Below are positions 47,366-56,810 of a stretch of DNA of 64,000 bases, one piece after another. Source of the stretch: Apodemus sylvaticus (lineage: Eukaryota; Chordata; Mammalia; Rodentia; Muridae); assembly GCF_947179515.1 (NCBI RefSeq), contig NC_067473.1, positions 124,421,909-124,485,908 of the forward strand, given 5' to 3'. The position numbers and the translations under genes are program-made. Under the pieces are notes generated by a model. It saw only the letters and a program-made list of their open reading frames with translations. It was not told the origin of the DNA and ran no database searches. The number at the start of each line of letters is the position of its first letter. Position 1 is the stretch's first letter.

Positions 47366-47560
47366 TGAGCAGTTAAGAACCTGCCCTTCCAGAGGACGCA
47401 GGTTTGATTCCCAGCACCCACATAGCTGGAATCCCACATAGAGAAATCTGTAACTCTAGTTTCATCAAATTCAAGGCCCTCTTCTGGCTTTGGACAGCAC
47501 CTGGCATGTACGCAAAATGCCCATACATATAAAATAAAAGTCAACAAGAGCCTAAAATAA
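47366..47560 (+). mobile_element. B2/B3-type SINE
   Basis: 'gcagttaagaacctgccctt' then 'aggacgcaggtttgattccc' (tRNA-derived head with box B GTTTGATTCC), 'ctcttctggctttggacagc', and the tail 'acatataaaataaaagtcaa'. Confidence 0.85.
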
Positions 47561-47780
47561 AGGTTCAGTATTTTGCTAAAGTATGGTAGGCATACAGGAA
47601 AGTGTACTCCTCATGTATATACATGGGCCAGTGGCTTCCTAACTCTATATATTCAGATGTAATCAAGCAAGAAATAGAACATGATCAGCATTCTAGAAGC
47701 TTCATCTGCCTTCCTAATACCATCTGAAAGGCAGCCATTATGCAGATTCTTAACACCATTGACCAGGTTTCTCTGTTTTT

Positions 47781-47957
47781 TGTTTTGTTTTTTTTTTGTT
47801 GTTGTTTTGTTGTTTTTTCAAGACAGGGTTTCTCTATATAGCCCTGGCTGTCCTGGAATTCACTCTGTAGACCAGGCTGGCCTTGAACTCAGAAATCTGC
47901 CTGCCTCTGCCTCCCAGAGTGCTGGGATTACAGGCGTGTGCCACCACCACCTGGCTT
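47781..47957 (-). mobile_element. B1 SINE
   Basis: Full-length antisense B1 with a T/G-rich tail. The 15-bp duplication ggtttctctgttttt flanks it at 47766-47780 and 47958-47972. Confidence 0.96.
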
Positions 47958-48170
47958 GGTTTCTCTGTTTTTAACACAATAAACTATACCACAGACCCAC
48001 ATCTTGCTTTTTATGGTATTGGCTTGTATTATTCAATATAACATCACTGAGACTCGGGCATCTGTTATATGGCATAATAGTGTGTTCCTTTATATTACTG
48101 TGTAGTAGTCCATTACACAAGTTTAGTTGATTCCAAGTTTATGGATATTAAATAGTGTGCACCTAGTGGG

Positions 48171-48920
48171 TGGTGGTTAATATAAAACCTCACAGGTTAA
48201 GGTGCAGAGGGTATCTGCGGAATGCTCTCTCTCCCCCAAGGTTCAGGTACCATCTTAGAAGAAGAGGCAGAAAGATTTTAATAGGCAGAGCTTAGGAAGG
48301 ACTGAAGCAAACTGGAATCTTCTGGATGTAACTGGCCTGTTTCACTCATGAACTCACACAGCTGTGGCCGCCTGAATGAAGCTTGCATAAGAGAAAGCCA
48401 GCCACTATTCTAGCACAGAAGGGGGAGGGGCTCATGAGCCCCCCACCCCAACTGAATGCTAGTCACAGTTGATAGCTTCTGGGAGAGAGGGGGTAGCTTT
48501 AATTTAAGGGTATGACTCCAGGGCGGTGGTGGCGCACGCCTTTAATCCCAGAACTTGGGAGGCAGAGGTAGGCGGATTTCTGAGTTCCAGGACAGGCTGG
48601 TCTACAGAGTGAGTTCAAGGACAGCCAGGGCTACACAGAGAAACCCTGTCTGGGGGGGGGGGGGAGGGGAAGAAAGAAAAAAAGGGTGTGACAGTGTGAC
48701 TCCTACCCCATACCCAGCAGTGCATGGGCAGTGCAAATGGGCTCAATAGGTTATATAAAAAAAAAAGAGAGAAAGAGAGAGAAAAAGTTGGGAGGGCGTG
48801 GGAGGTAGAAAGACTAGAGGTAAATCTGAAGGGATTTAGGGAGTACAGGGATGAATATAATCAATATACATTGTATGACTGTCTGAAATTACCAAAGGAT
48901 CAATAAATATATTACATATT
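48171..48920 (+). mobile_element. L1 3'UTR-like fragment, interrupted by B1
   Basis: 'gctcatgagccccccacccc' and 'ggatgaatataatcaatata', plus a final 'ggatcaataaatatattaca', resemble an old murine L1 3'UTR in plus orientation. Related text occurs at 62640-62990. A B1 splits it. Confidence 0.5.
48518..48690 (+). mobile_element. B1 SINE
   Basis: Plus-strand B1 from 'ccagggcggtggtggcgcac' to 'gaaaccctgtct', then a G-run and A-rich tail. The 'ggcggatttctgagttc' box is Mus-like. Confidence 0.95.
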
Positions 48921-49135
48921 TTTAAGTGCTGTATCTATAAACAATCTTGGGTCTTCCAATGATCATAAGATATATTTCAATGATAAATGTTAAACAGATG
49001 AACACATCTGACAACCTGAAAAACACATGGTTGATTTAGCCATCTTGGTGGGTGCACAGTAATATTTCATTGTTATATTAATTTGCATTTTGTGACAATG
49101 AAGCTGAGTATCTTTCAGCTGTTTATCACCCATCA

Positions 49136-51250
49136 GGAAGGGATACCTGGTCTCAAAGTATCTGTACAAATATTTTGTTCATTTTTTAAAAAAAATGAGA
49201 CTGCCATCTCTAACATTACCTTTTTGCAGCAAAGTTTGCTTTTTTTGTTTGTTTACAAAATTTATATGTAAACATTTTGGCTGGTGGTGTGCTATAAAAA
49301 GAGTGTTGACTGCAAGAATTCTATTCAGCTGTGCAGTTCCATTCCCTTCCTTTGTTACTTTTGTTATTCAATCAAAAGCTTTGGGGGGGGGGGGTTAGCT
49401 GAACCCTGAGGCACTGTGCAATTCAGAAAAGCCAGAGCCATCTCCTCAGTTACTGAAGGATCTCCTCAGAGAACTGTCTGGAGATGATCTCTCCCTTCCA
49501 ACATTGCTGCAGCAGCAGCAGCAGCAGCTCTGTTTCTCTCTTCACAAAAGGAACTTAGATGCAGCTCACAGGGCTCAAGATCCTTAGAAGCCAAAAAGAT
49601 CTGAGGTCTTGGAGACCTCATCTTCCATCAGCTCATGAAGCGTCCACCCATCGGTGTCCGCACTGCCTTGGGGGCAGAAGTGGGATTTCTCCAGCACCAG
49701 GGTCCACCAAGTCTGATTCTTCCCTTCTTCGCCTTCTTACCTTCTAGAGAAAGTAGACACATGTTTGGTGGTGGGCGTGGTGGACTGGTTGGTGCTCGTT
49801 TTGGATATCGATGGCAAAATGTCAAACCTCCCAGAATTCATGCTAAGGACGAAGCCCCTGGACTCATAGCTGGAGTTCTCTAGCAGCTTTCTTACTCAAT
49901 GGAGAGCTCTCTGCTCTCAGCTTTTCTGACCTTGGACATGGAATGAATCCTGGGGCATATGCAGGTTTTAAGTGGCTTGGGGCATTTTTACTCTAGGTGA
50001 GTTTCTCAAGTATCGTTTTTTCAGCGTCACCTTGAGATACCTCAGAGCAGACTTGGTCTCAGGAGATCAATGTAAACTTGGAAAGGCAAATGGTCACGTT
50101 CATCAAGTCATTTTCTCCAAGGGATACGCCAAAGACCCTGAATCTAGTAGTGGCTTCATGACCGAGACTGGGGACAAACAGCTTTGCTAGTTCTGATTTA
50201 AAATTAGGTTCTAGTGACAAAGGATAGACACTAAGCTGAACAAAGATGACCATGTCCACATCATGTGTGATGCTATCCTATGACCAATTCTCTGAGGGTT
50301 GGCATCTTCAAAAGCGTTCCTTATTTTTGCCTGTATGTATTTTCTATTTTTCAGAAAAAGTCTATTTCTTATTTTAAATTAAAATATACCTCAAAGTAAA
50401 AAATATATCTCAAAGGAAAGTAATATTAACCTCAAGCTAGATAACAAAAAAAGAATGCAGAAGAGGAATTGTAAAGAGATGATTGACAGCCATTGCTGTA
50501 GAGTCCTAGGATGAGGCTGTGTAGAACCAGGCTTTCATTTGAAGTAACTGAAAGACAATGGAATGACAGTGGACAGGGCGGCTGCTCCCTGCAAAGGCTC
50601 TCACTTGGTATAAAACAGTAAGCATCCTGTTGACAATAACAATGATAATCTACCATTTGTTAAGAATGGCTTTGTAAGAAGTACTGCCCTGGCTTGAGTT
50701 TGTGCCCAAGGAGAAAGTTTCTCTGATGTTGCCAAGAAAAAAAGGTTGTTCTCCCCCAAATTAATAGCAAAGGCCCATTACTGAAGACAATATCTGTAAG
50801 AGAAGCTGGTGTTCTCTTGCTTATTGTGTTATTCAAAAAAAACCTGTTTGCAGTGTCCTGCATGCAGACTAAAGGAAGCCTGTCTCCAGCTGGATTTGAT
50901 TAGCAATAAAGAACTGACATATGGCCAGTGGCCGGACAAGGGCGGGATCTTTAAAGTTCCTTAGGCAAAGATAGAGTAGGAAAGGGAGAATTCCTTTGAT
51001 GGGGGGTGGGGGTGAAGCGTGGAGAGACAGAATAGAACCAAAACATAGGATTAAAGGGAAAGTGGCTCCCAGAAGCACTGTCCACAAGTGTCTTGGACAG
51101 CAAAACCCAGTGGGCTTCACAGAATGCAACAGGGCAACACAGTTAGAAGCAGCTTTAGAAGGTGATGGTCCAGGAATATCGGAGGGAAAGGCAGGCTAGC
51201 CACTGGAGGCTTAGAAGTTCCCGACCACTGAGTTAGTAAGGCATGTTAAA
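49136..51250. other. Unassigned 2.1 kb, includes (CAG)n and a G-run
   Basis: No repeat recognised across this relatively GC-moderate stretch. It holds a G homopolymer at 49383-49394 and a (GCA)6-7 tract at 49508-49529. An 82-codon frame at 49635-49883 has a short GGGRGG motif but no identifiable family. The stretch 49400-50200 could be a degraded processed pseudogene or unique non-coding DNA; I cannot tell. Confidence 0.4.
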
Positions 51251-51267
51251 AATAAGCTAATTTGTGT

Positions 51268-51441
51268 AGGGCAGTGGTGGCACACACCTTTAATCCCAGC
51301 ACTTGGGAGACAGAGGCAGGCAGATTTCTGAGTTCAAAACCAGCCTGGTCTATAGAGTGAGTTCCAGGACAGTCAGGGCTATACAGAGAAACCCTGTCGG
51401 GTTGGGGCGGGGGGGGGGGGAAGAAAAAAGAAAAAAAAGTG
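51268..51441 (+). mobile_element. B1 SINE
   Basis: Plus-strand full-length B1, 'gggcagtggtggcacacacc' to 'gaaaccctgtc' and a G/A-rich tail. The 13-bp duplication agctaatttgtgt is at 51255-51267 and 51442-51454. Confidence 0.96.
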
Positions 51442-51454
51442 AGCTAATTTGTGT

Positions 51455-51839
51455 GTGTCTTTCATTTGCTCATCCAAAACAATAGCTCTTGTGACCCACC
51501 AAGAGCCAAAGCAGCACAGCAAAAATTCCAGCTACAAATATCTACACAGCTCATTGAGCATAGAGAGGTTGAGCTGGTGCCTGTGCAGACCATTCACCCC
51601 ATGTTCTATTATTTTTAATATAAAAAAGGTACTCAGGGTAGCAAAAGAGAAATTTATACACCAACTCAACCACAAAAATCTTTGATCTACAATGTTACCT
51701 TGCCTGAAAAATATGCTTGACTACATCTGAATGAACCACAATCCAGAAATGGAGGGTTCACCTGTGATCCAGATCTGGAGGCTGGAAGACAGGTTTCTGA
51801 CCTGGATCTTGGCATGGAGATCTTGAGGCTCAGTAGCCA
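51455..51839. other. Unassigned sequence
   Basis: No feature recognised. Confidence 0.4.
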
Positions 51840-52067
51840 TGAAAAGCTTAGGCCCAGGCAAAGTTGTACACACCTTTAAGCCCAGGAGACTGAGGCAAGC
51901 ATATGTCTGAGTTCAAGGTCAGCCTGGGACAAGCAAATTTTAGATCCAGGTGCAGTGGAACACACCTTTAACCTGAGCCACGCCTTCTGCTGGAGGCCTA
52001 TTTAAGGGCACTGGAGGAAGTCATTCAGTCATTCATCTCTTGGAACTTACGGAAGACCAGCTTACTC
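51840..52067 (+). mobile_element. Rodent interspersed repeat, left part, split by the retrocopy
   Basis: 'gccacgccttctgctggagg' and 'cctatttaagggcactggag' match a common rodent LTR-type repeat that continues 'gaagaccagct...' in other copies. The continuation ('tagcctcgtgggatggagca') is found only beyond the retrocopy, at 55237-55256. The repeat was therefore the landing site of the Pabpc retrocopy. Its first part includes a B1-like stretch. Confidence 0.6.
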
Positions 52068-52248
52068 TCTTCACCCCATCTCAGCCAACTGTGTTGCCTT
52101 CGGACTACTTGTGCTAGGAGCCTGCGTGGAAGTGACTTTCACAGCTTCTGGCCTGCCTGTGCATCATCGTTCTGTCCGGAGGTAAGCAGTTCCCCCTCGG
52201 CCTGGCCCACCCCTAAATGCCTCTGTCCCTCGTGGCAGCCCAGAGCTG

Positions 52249-52289
52249 CCCCCGCCCCCTCCCCGTTTCCCCCGGGGAAACACCACGTG
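52249..52289 (+). promoter_or_regulatory. GC box and E-box in the retrocopy 5' region
   Basis: A CCCCGCCCC Sp1-type box (52250-52258) and a CACGTG E-box (52284-52289) lie in a GC-rich stretch, inside sequence carried along from the parental 5'UTR. They could support transcription of the retrogene. Their function is inferred from motif alone. Confidence 0.35.
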
Positions 52290-52449
52290 TCCGTGCTGCC
52301 CTTCGCAGGCACCCACAAAGATTTGGTTTCCCTCTTTCCAGGGTTGCTGTAATTGAAAACCGCCGGGAGCCTGGGACCAATATTTGTCGTGAAACCCGTT
52401 TCCCCAAGACCACTGTGAGCGCAGCATCTGACTTCCTCTTGAAAAACTT

Positions 52450-52617
52450 GTTGTTGTTGTTGTTGTTGTTGTTTCGAGACAGGGTTTCTCTGTGTAGCCA
52501 TGGCTGTCCTGGAACTCACTCTGTAGACCAGGCTGGCCTCGAACTCAGAACTCAGAAATCCGCCTGCCTCTGCCTCCCAAGTGCTGGGATTAAAGGCGTG
52601 CGCCACCACCGCCCGGC
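52450..52617 (-). mobile_element. B1 SINE inside the retrogene 5'UTR
   Basis: Antisense full-length B1 with a (TTG)n-modified tail. The 11-bp duplication ttgaaaaactt is at 52439-52449 and 52618-52628. It inserted after the retrocopy, because it splits the retrocopy's 5'UTR. Confidence 0.95.
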
Positions 52618-52913
52618 TTGAAAAACTTTTTGCCCCCTTTGCAAGGAGAGTTCCTACTTTAATTCTCATTTTTTAAGCTCCAAGCCAGGGCAGCTGGAGA
52701 GTAGAAACTCCATATTGTGAGAGCCTTTTGTCTTGGGGCTTTTGTGGTTTGGTGCGAGTCAAACCGAGTCAAACCGCATTCGCACTCCGGTCCCACCTGC
52801 TCCAGCCTCTCCCTGCCTGGCTGGCACCACTGCTCCTCGGAGCCCCTTTCGTCCCGCAGTAGGCCTTGTAAGAAGTCCTCATGGAGGGACTCGGGTCTGT
52901 TGGGGCTGGGGAG

Positions 52914-54896
52914 ATGAACGCTGCAGCCAGCAGCTACCCCATGACCTCCTTATACGTGGGCGATCTGCACCCGGACGTCACCGAAGTCATGCTGTATGAA
53001 AAGTTCAGCACTGTGGGGCCTGTGCAGTTCATCCGAGTCTGCCGCGACATGATCACCTACAGCTCTCTGGGTTATGCCTATGTCAACTTCCAGAACTCAG
53101 CTGACGCTGAGAGGGCCTTGGACACCATGAACTTTGAAGAGATTAAGGGAAAACCAATGCGCATCATGTGGTCTGAGAGGGATTCCTCTTTGAGAAAGTC
53201 TGGCGTGGGAAATGTCTTTATCAAGAACCTGGATAAGTCTATAGACAACCAGGCGCTGTACGACACTTTCTCTGCCTTTGGGAACATCCTGTCCTGTAAG
53301 GTGGTTTGTGATGAGAACAGCTCTAAGGGCCATGCCTTTGTCCACTTCGATACCCAAGAGGCGGCGGACCAGGCCATTGAGAGGCTGAACGGCAAGATTC
53401 TCAATGACCGCAAAGTGTTCGTGGGCAAATTCAAGTCTCGCCAAGAGCGGGAAGCCGAGCTTGGCACAAAGGCCAAGGAATTCACCAACGTTTACATCAA
53501 AAACTTAGGAGAAGAGGTGGATGATGGGGCGCTGAAAGAGCTCTTCGGCCAGTTTGGTAAGACCCTAAGTGTCAAGGTGATGAGAGACTCGAGTGGCAAG
53601 TCCAAAGGCTTTGGCTTTGTAAGTTATGAGAAACACGAGAACGCCAACAAGGCTGTGGAAGAAATGAATGGAAAAGAAATAGGTGGGAAAGCCATATTCG
53701 TAGGCCGCGCGCAGAAAAAAATACAACGTCAGGCTGAACTAAAACGGAAATTCGAGCAGCTGAAGCGGGAGAGGATTAGACAGTACCAAGGAGTGAATCT
53801 CTACATTAAGAACTTGGATGACACCATTGATGATGACAGACTAAGGAAAGAGTTTTCTCGGTTTGGATCCATCACCAGTGCGAAGGTGATGCTAGAAAGA
53901 GGAAGAAGCAAAGGGTTTGGCTTTGTCTGTTTCTCCTCTCCTGAAGAGGCAAGCAAAGCTGTCACCCAGATGAACGGACGCATTGTGGGCTCCAAGCCGC
54001 TGTATGTCGCCCTGGCCCAGGGGAAGGAAGAGCGGAAGGCTCACCTGACTAGCCAGTATATGCAGCGCTTGACTGGGATGAGAACACTCCCTGCCAACGC
54101 CATCTTAAATCCATTTTGTCCTGCAGCTGGTGGCTATTATGTGCCCGAAGTTCCACAGGCGCAGGGAAGACCTCCATATTACATGCCTAACCAGTTAGCA
54201 CGGATGAGGCCTAATAAACGGGGGAAGCGAGGCAGGAGGCCTCAAGGCTTCCAAGGAATGCCAAGGGCTCCGCCGCAGTCTGGGCCTCGTCCAGCTCTTC
54301 GACATCTGGCTCCAACTGGTAAAGCTCCGGCCTCTGGTGGCCTTCCTCCTACCGCTCACAGAGTCGGGTCTAAGAGCTTGAACAGCTTGGCTATGGGCTT
54401 TGGTGGGGCTGGCGCCGCCCAGCAAGGGCTGGCTGACAGCTACCAGTCTGGAGGCGTCCCTACAGCCGTGCCAACCCTTGCACCTCCCGCTACAGTTGCT
54501 GCCACTGCTCCCAGGGCTGTGGCTCCACACAAGGATGCCTCCAGTGTCCGCAGCCCTCACCCTGTCATTCAGCCGCTGCAGGCCCCCCAGCCTGCAGTCC
54601 ATGTCCAGCGTCAGGAGCCCCTGACTGCCTCCATGCTGGCCGCAGTGCCCCCCGAGGAACAGAAGCAGATGCTGGGGGACCGTTTGTTTCCCCTGATCCA
54701 AACAATGCGTTCAAAGCTGGCAGGAAAAATTACCGGGATGCTGCTGGAACTCGACAACTCGGAGCTGCTGCGCATGCTCGAGTGCCCCGAGACCCTCCGT
54801 GCCAAGGTGGATGAAGCTGTGGAGGTCCTGAAGACTCATCGTGCCAAGACAGAAGCTGCCCAGAAGGTGGAGGCTGTTGCTGCTGCTACCTCTTAG
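52914..54896 (+). CDS. Pabpc6: Intronless cytoplasmic poly(A)-binding protein (PABPC4-derived retrogene)
   Basis: Unbroken 660-residue frame. Family role: PABPCs bind mRNA poly(A) tails and, through eIF4G and PAM2 partners, support translation and control deadenylation. Domains: RRM1 12-89 (RNP2 LYVGDL, RNP1 LGYAYVNF), RRM2 99-175 (RNP1 KGHAFVHF), RRM3 192-268 (KGFGFVSY), RRM4 295-371 (KGFGFVCF), a Pro/Ala-rich linker 372-566, and MLLE/PABC 567-646 with KITGMLLE at 605-612. Residues such as MNAAASSYPM, GEEVDD and LPANAILN, and the length, point to PABPC4 as parent. An in-frame ATG at 52881 would add 11 residues, but 52914 has a better context (G at -3) and the family N-terminus. Odd: a basic linker patch (KRGKRGRR, 435-442) replaces the usual Trp-containing segment. 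Pabpc6 is my best symbol match; another PABPC4-like retrocopy is possible. Confidence 0.88.
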   Translation: MNAAASSYPMTSLYVGDLHPDVTEVMLYEKFSTVGPVQFIRVCRDMITYSSLGYAYVNFQNSADAERALDTMNFEEIKGKPMRIMWSERDSSLRKSGVGNVFIKNLDKSIDNQALYDTFSAFGNILSCKVVCDENSSKGHAFVHFDTQEAADQAIERLNGKILNDRKVFVGKFKSRQEREAELGTKAKEFTNVYIKNLGEEVDDGALKELFGQFGKTLSVKVMRDSSGKSKGFGFVSYEKHENANKAVEEMNGKEIGGKAIFVGRAQKKIQRQAELKRKFEQLKRERIRQYQGVNLYIKNLDDTIDDDRLRKEFSRFGSITSAKVMLERGRSKGFGFVCFSSPEEASKAVTQMNGRIVGSKPLYVALAQGKEERKAHLTSQYMQRLTGMRTLPANAILNPFCPAAGGYYVPEVPQAQGRPPYYMPNQLARMRPNKRGKRGRRPQGFQGMPRAPPQSGPRPALRHLAPTGKAPASGGLPPTAHRVGSKSLNSLAMGFGGAGAAQQGLADSYQSGGVPTAVPTLAPPATVAATAPRAVAPHKDASSVRSPHPVIQPLQAPQPAVHVQRQEPLTASMLAAVPPEEQKQMLGDRLFPLIQTMRSKLAGKITGMLLELDNSELLRMLECPETLRAKVDEAVEVLKTHRAKTEAAQKVEAVAAATS

Positions 54897-55185
54897 ACAA
54901 GAAAAGAGTCAAAAGCCACGTCACCCCTCATGGCGTCCAGCTAAGGTCTGAGGACAGCCTAATTTGTCTGTGGACCTCCATCTACACCAAGAACTAAGCT
55001 GCAAATTCAATAGGTCATTTTATATCAAAAGGTCAATTATGAAGTACCTACAGTTTTTCAATTATAAGAATATATTCTCTGGGTTCTGTTGTGGCCCAGA
55101 TGACAACTTTTTTTTCTATTGTGGGTTCTGTTCTACCCCCCAATCCCAGATACTGGTTTTGATGTACCCAAGACTTAAGTTTCTC

Positions 55186-55221
55186 AATAAAGAAAATAAA
55201 ATCTCTTAAAAAAAAAAAAAA
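55186..55221 (+). terminator. Polyadenylation signals and encoded A-tail
   Basis: AATAAA occurs at 55186-55191 and 55195-55200, followed 7 bases later by 14 A residues. The A-run is the remnant of the source mRNA's tail, so the signal was inherited from the parent gene and could still act. Confidence 0.85.
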
Positions 55222-55270
55222 GCCAGCTTAATCAATTAGCCTCGTGGGATGGAGCAACTACTAGATGTTG
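55222..55270 (+). mobile_element. Rodent interspersed repeat, right part
   Basis: 'tagcctcgtgggatggagca' followed by 'actactagatg' continues the repeat interrupted at 52067. Beyond about 55270 the likeness fades. Confidence 0.55.
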
Positions 55271-55670
55271 CAGAATTTTCCATGTCCAATCATATAAGGG
55301 CAGTGGAAGGCCTGTGATTGGACAGGAGAGGGGAGGCAGAGCTAGGAATTGGGGAGGCACAGAGGTCGCAGGAGGGAAAAAGGGAAAAGGAACCAAGATG
55401 GCTTCAGACCTGGGCCTGTGTGACATCTACTAGCTAAAATAGCTAAGTTTTTATAAGGTTAGAAATATTGGGATAAAGCTTTTATCATAGCCAATTGGCT
55501 CTGAAATTACTATATTGGCATCTTGTAAACTGTAATACATAATCTGATTGGCCAGCAGGCTTAATGTGAGGGCTCACTGAGTATAACGGTACGGCAAAGC
55601 TCATGCATAAAGCCCATTGGTAAACGGTAACTGGTAAACAGTGAACTCACACCTGACCTACTAAATCGGG
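55271..55670. mobile_element. ERV LTR-like segment
   Basis: Phrases such as 'gattggacaggagagggga', 'caagatggcttcagacctgg' and repeated CCAAT-like boxes ('agccaattggct', 'ctgattggccagcagg') resemble a rodent ERV LTR U3 region. No ends or duplications were located, so this is tentative. Confidence 0.35.
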
Positions 55671-55975
55671 TTTCTCGGAGAAAGATGTTCATGTTAATTG
55701 CATTATTTGGAAAGTGCTTTAAAATAAATGACCTCAAGGGAGTTTTTTGAAAAGTATTTAAATCCAAAGTTTCAGTTAGCATCAATTTGTCCTCAGTCAT
55801 CCCAAATCACCATTTTATAAAGAGCTAATGAAGGGCCTTCTGTGATAAGAAGCAAGCACATGAACTTGCGTGTTCTCTCTGGCAACCAGAATTCCCAATT
55901 AGTAAAAAGAACACTAAGGGAGAGAGTGAAGCTTGTATCATCTACTTCACCACTTAAAGATGTATTTACACACAG
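55671..55975. other. Unassigned sequence
   Basis: No feature recognised. Confidence 0.4.
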
Positions 55976-56348
55976 AGTTCTGTGGTGTGGTGTAGTGTGG
56001 TATGGTGTGATGTGGTATGGCCTGGTGTGTGTGTGGTGTGTGGTGTGTGTATGGTGTGTGTGATGGTGTATGGTGTGGTATGGTGTATGTGGTGTCGTGT
56101 GCATGTGTGTGTGTGTGGTATGGTGTGTATAGGTGTGATGTGGTATGCTGTGCTATGGTGTATGTGGTGTGATGTGATATGATGTGTATGGTAAGGTGTG
56201 TTTGTTGTGGTATGGTATGGTGTGCTGTGGTGTGTTCTGTTGTTGAGTGATATGTGTGGTATGTGGCATGGTGTGCTGTGGAGTGGTATGTGTGTTGTAT
56301 GGCGTGGTGTGCTGTGGTGTGCTATGGTGGTGTGTTGTGGAGTGGTGT
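55976..56348 (+). repeat. TG/TGG/TATGG-rich minisatellite, left half
   Basis: About 370 bp of degenerate GTGTGGT, GGTATGGT and TGTGGTG units, almost devoid of C on the plus strand. It resumes at 56811 after the LTR. Valine/tryptophan/cysteine-rich frames here are artefacts. Confidence 0.93.
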
Positions 56349-56810
56349 TGAAAGGATAAAAAATACAGCCTGATTCTCTAATGACCCCAAAAAGTCAGAA
56401 GTTCTAGACCCCACTCTTTGTTAGAAACTAGGTGAAAGGTCGCATTCCAGAGCCCACCTTAGTTAGGAACTAATTGGTCCACGAAGCACAGGCTCAGATA
56501 ATTTAAACTGATTGGCCTAAAAACTACGGAGTGGTACAAATCAATTGGCTCATACTACTCAGACTCTCGATGCTAAGGAATGATTGGTTTGTGATTCACA
56601 GGCTTTGTTACAAATCCATAAAAGCTGTCCCGATTCTGCACTCAGGGTCCCAGAGATCTCTATCCCCGCACAGTGTATAACTGTGGACCCCAAAGCTCTG
56701 GAATAAAAATCCTCTTGCTATTGCATCAAGACCGTTTCTCGCAAGTGATTTGGGTGTCGCCTTCTGAGGCATGGGGCGCTGGGGTACCCTCAGTTTTTTC
56801 GGGTCTTACA
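56349..56810 (+). mobile_element. Class I ERV (gammaretrovirus-like) solo LTR
   Basis: A 462-bp LTR beginning TGAAAG and ending CTTACA (near-perfect inverted ends), flanked by a 4-bp duplication, gtgt. It has CCAAT-like boxes, a TATA-like 'ccataaaagc' near 56617, a polyadenylation box 'ggaataaaaatcctc' near 56700, and the U5 phrase 'aagaccgtttctcgcaagtg', typical of murine class I LTRs. No viral genes accompany it, so the provirus was lost by LTR-LTR recombination. Confidence 0.9.

Larger units (their letters stand above)
47561..49135 (-). mobile_element. Ancient L1 (L1M type), in pieces
   Basis: Pieces 47561-47765, 47973-48170 and 48925-49135 match, in order, an ancient mammalian L1 3' region read backwards. 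Cues are 'caagaaatagaacatgatca', 'tctgttttt', 'gtattggcttgtattattca', 'catcttggtgggtgcacagt' and 'ttaatttgcattttgtgaca'. It is interrupted by a B1 and by a younger L1 3'UTR fragment. Recognised by likeness to consensus memory, so the family is approximate. Confidence 0.65.
52068..55221 (+). mobile_element. Processed Pabpc4-like retrocopy (whole unit)
   Basis: One intronless unit: about 650 bp of 5'UTR-like sequence (plus a later B1), the open reading frame, about 310 bp of 3'UTR, two AATAAA signals and an A14 tail at 55208-55221. Imperfect duplications agaccagcttactc (52054-52067) and agccagcttaatc (55221-55233) share ccagctta and bound it. The flanks on either side are halves of one repeat. 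These are the marks of L1-mediated retroposition of a spliced mRNA. Confidence 0.85.

Noticed and set aside
52139..52669. 176-codon minus-strand frame upstream of the PABP gene
   Set aside because: Made of B1 SINE in a common B1 frame plus antisense 5'UTR. Such B1 frames (AFNPSTWEAEAG) are well-known artefacts.
54195..54701. 168-codon frame antisense to the PABP gene
   Set aside because: Shadow of a GC-rich, Pro/Ala-coding region. No domain and no independent signals.
55793..56182. His/Thr- or Val/Trp-rich repeat frames
   Set aside because: Translations of the TG/TATGG minisatellite.
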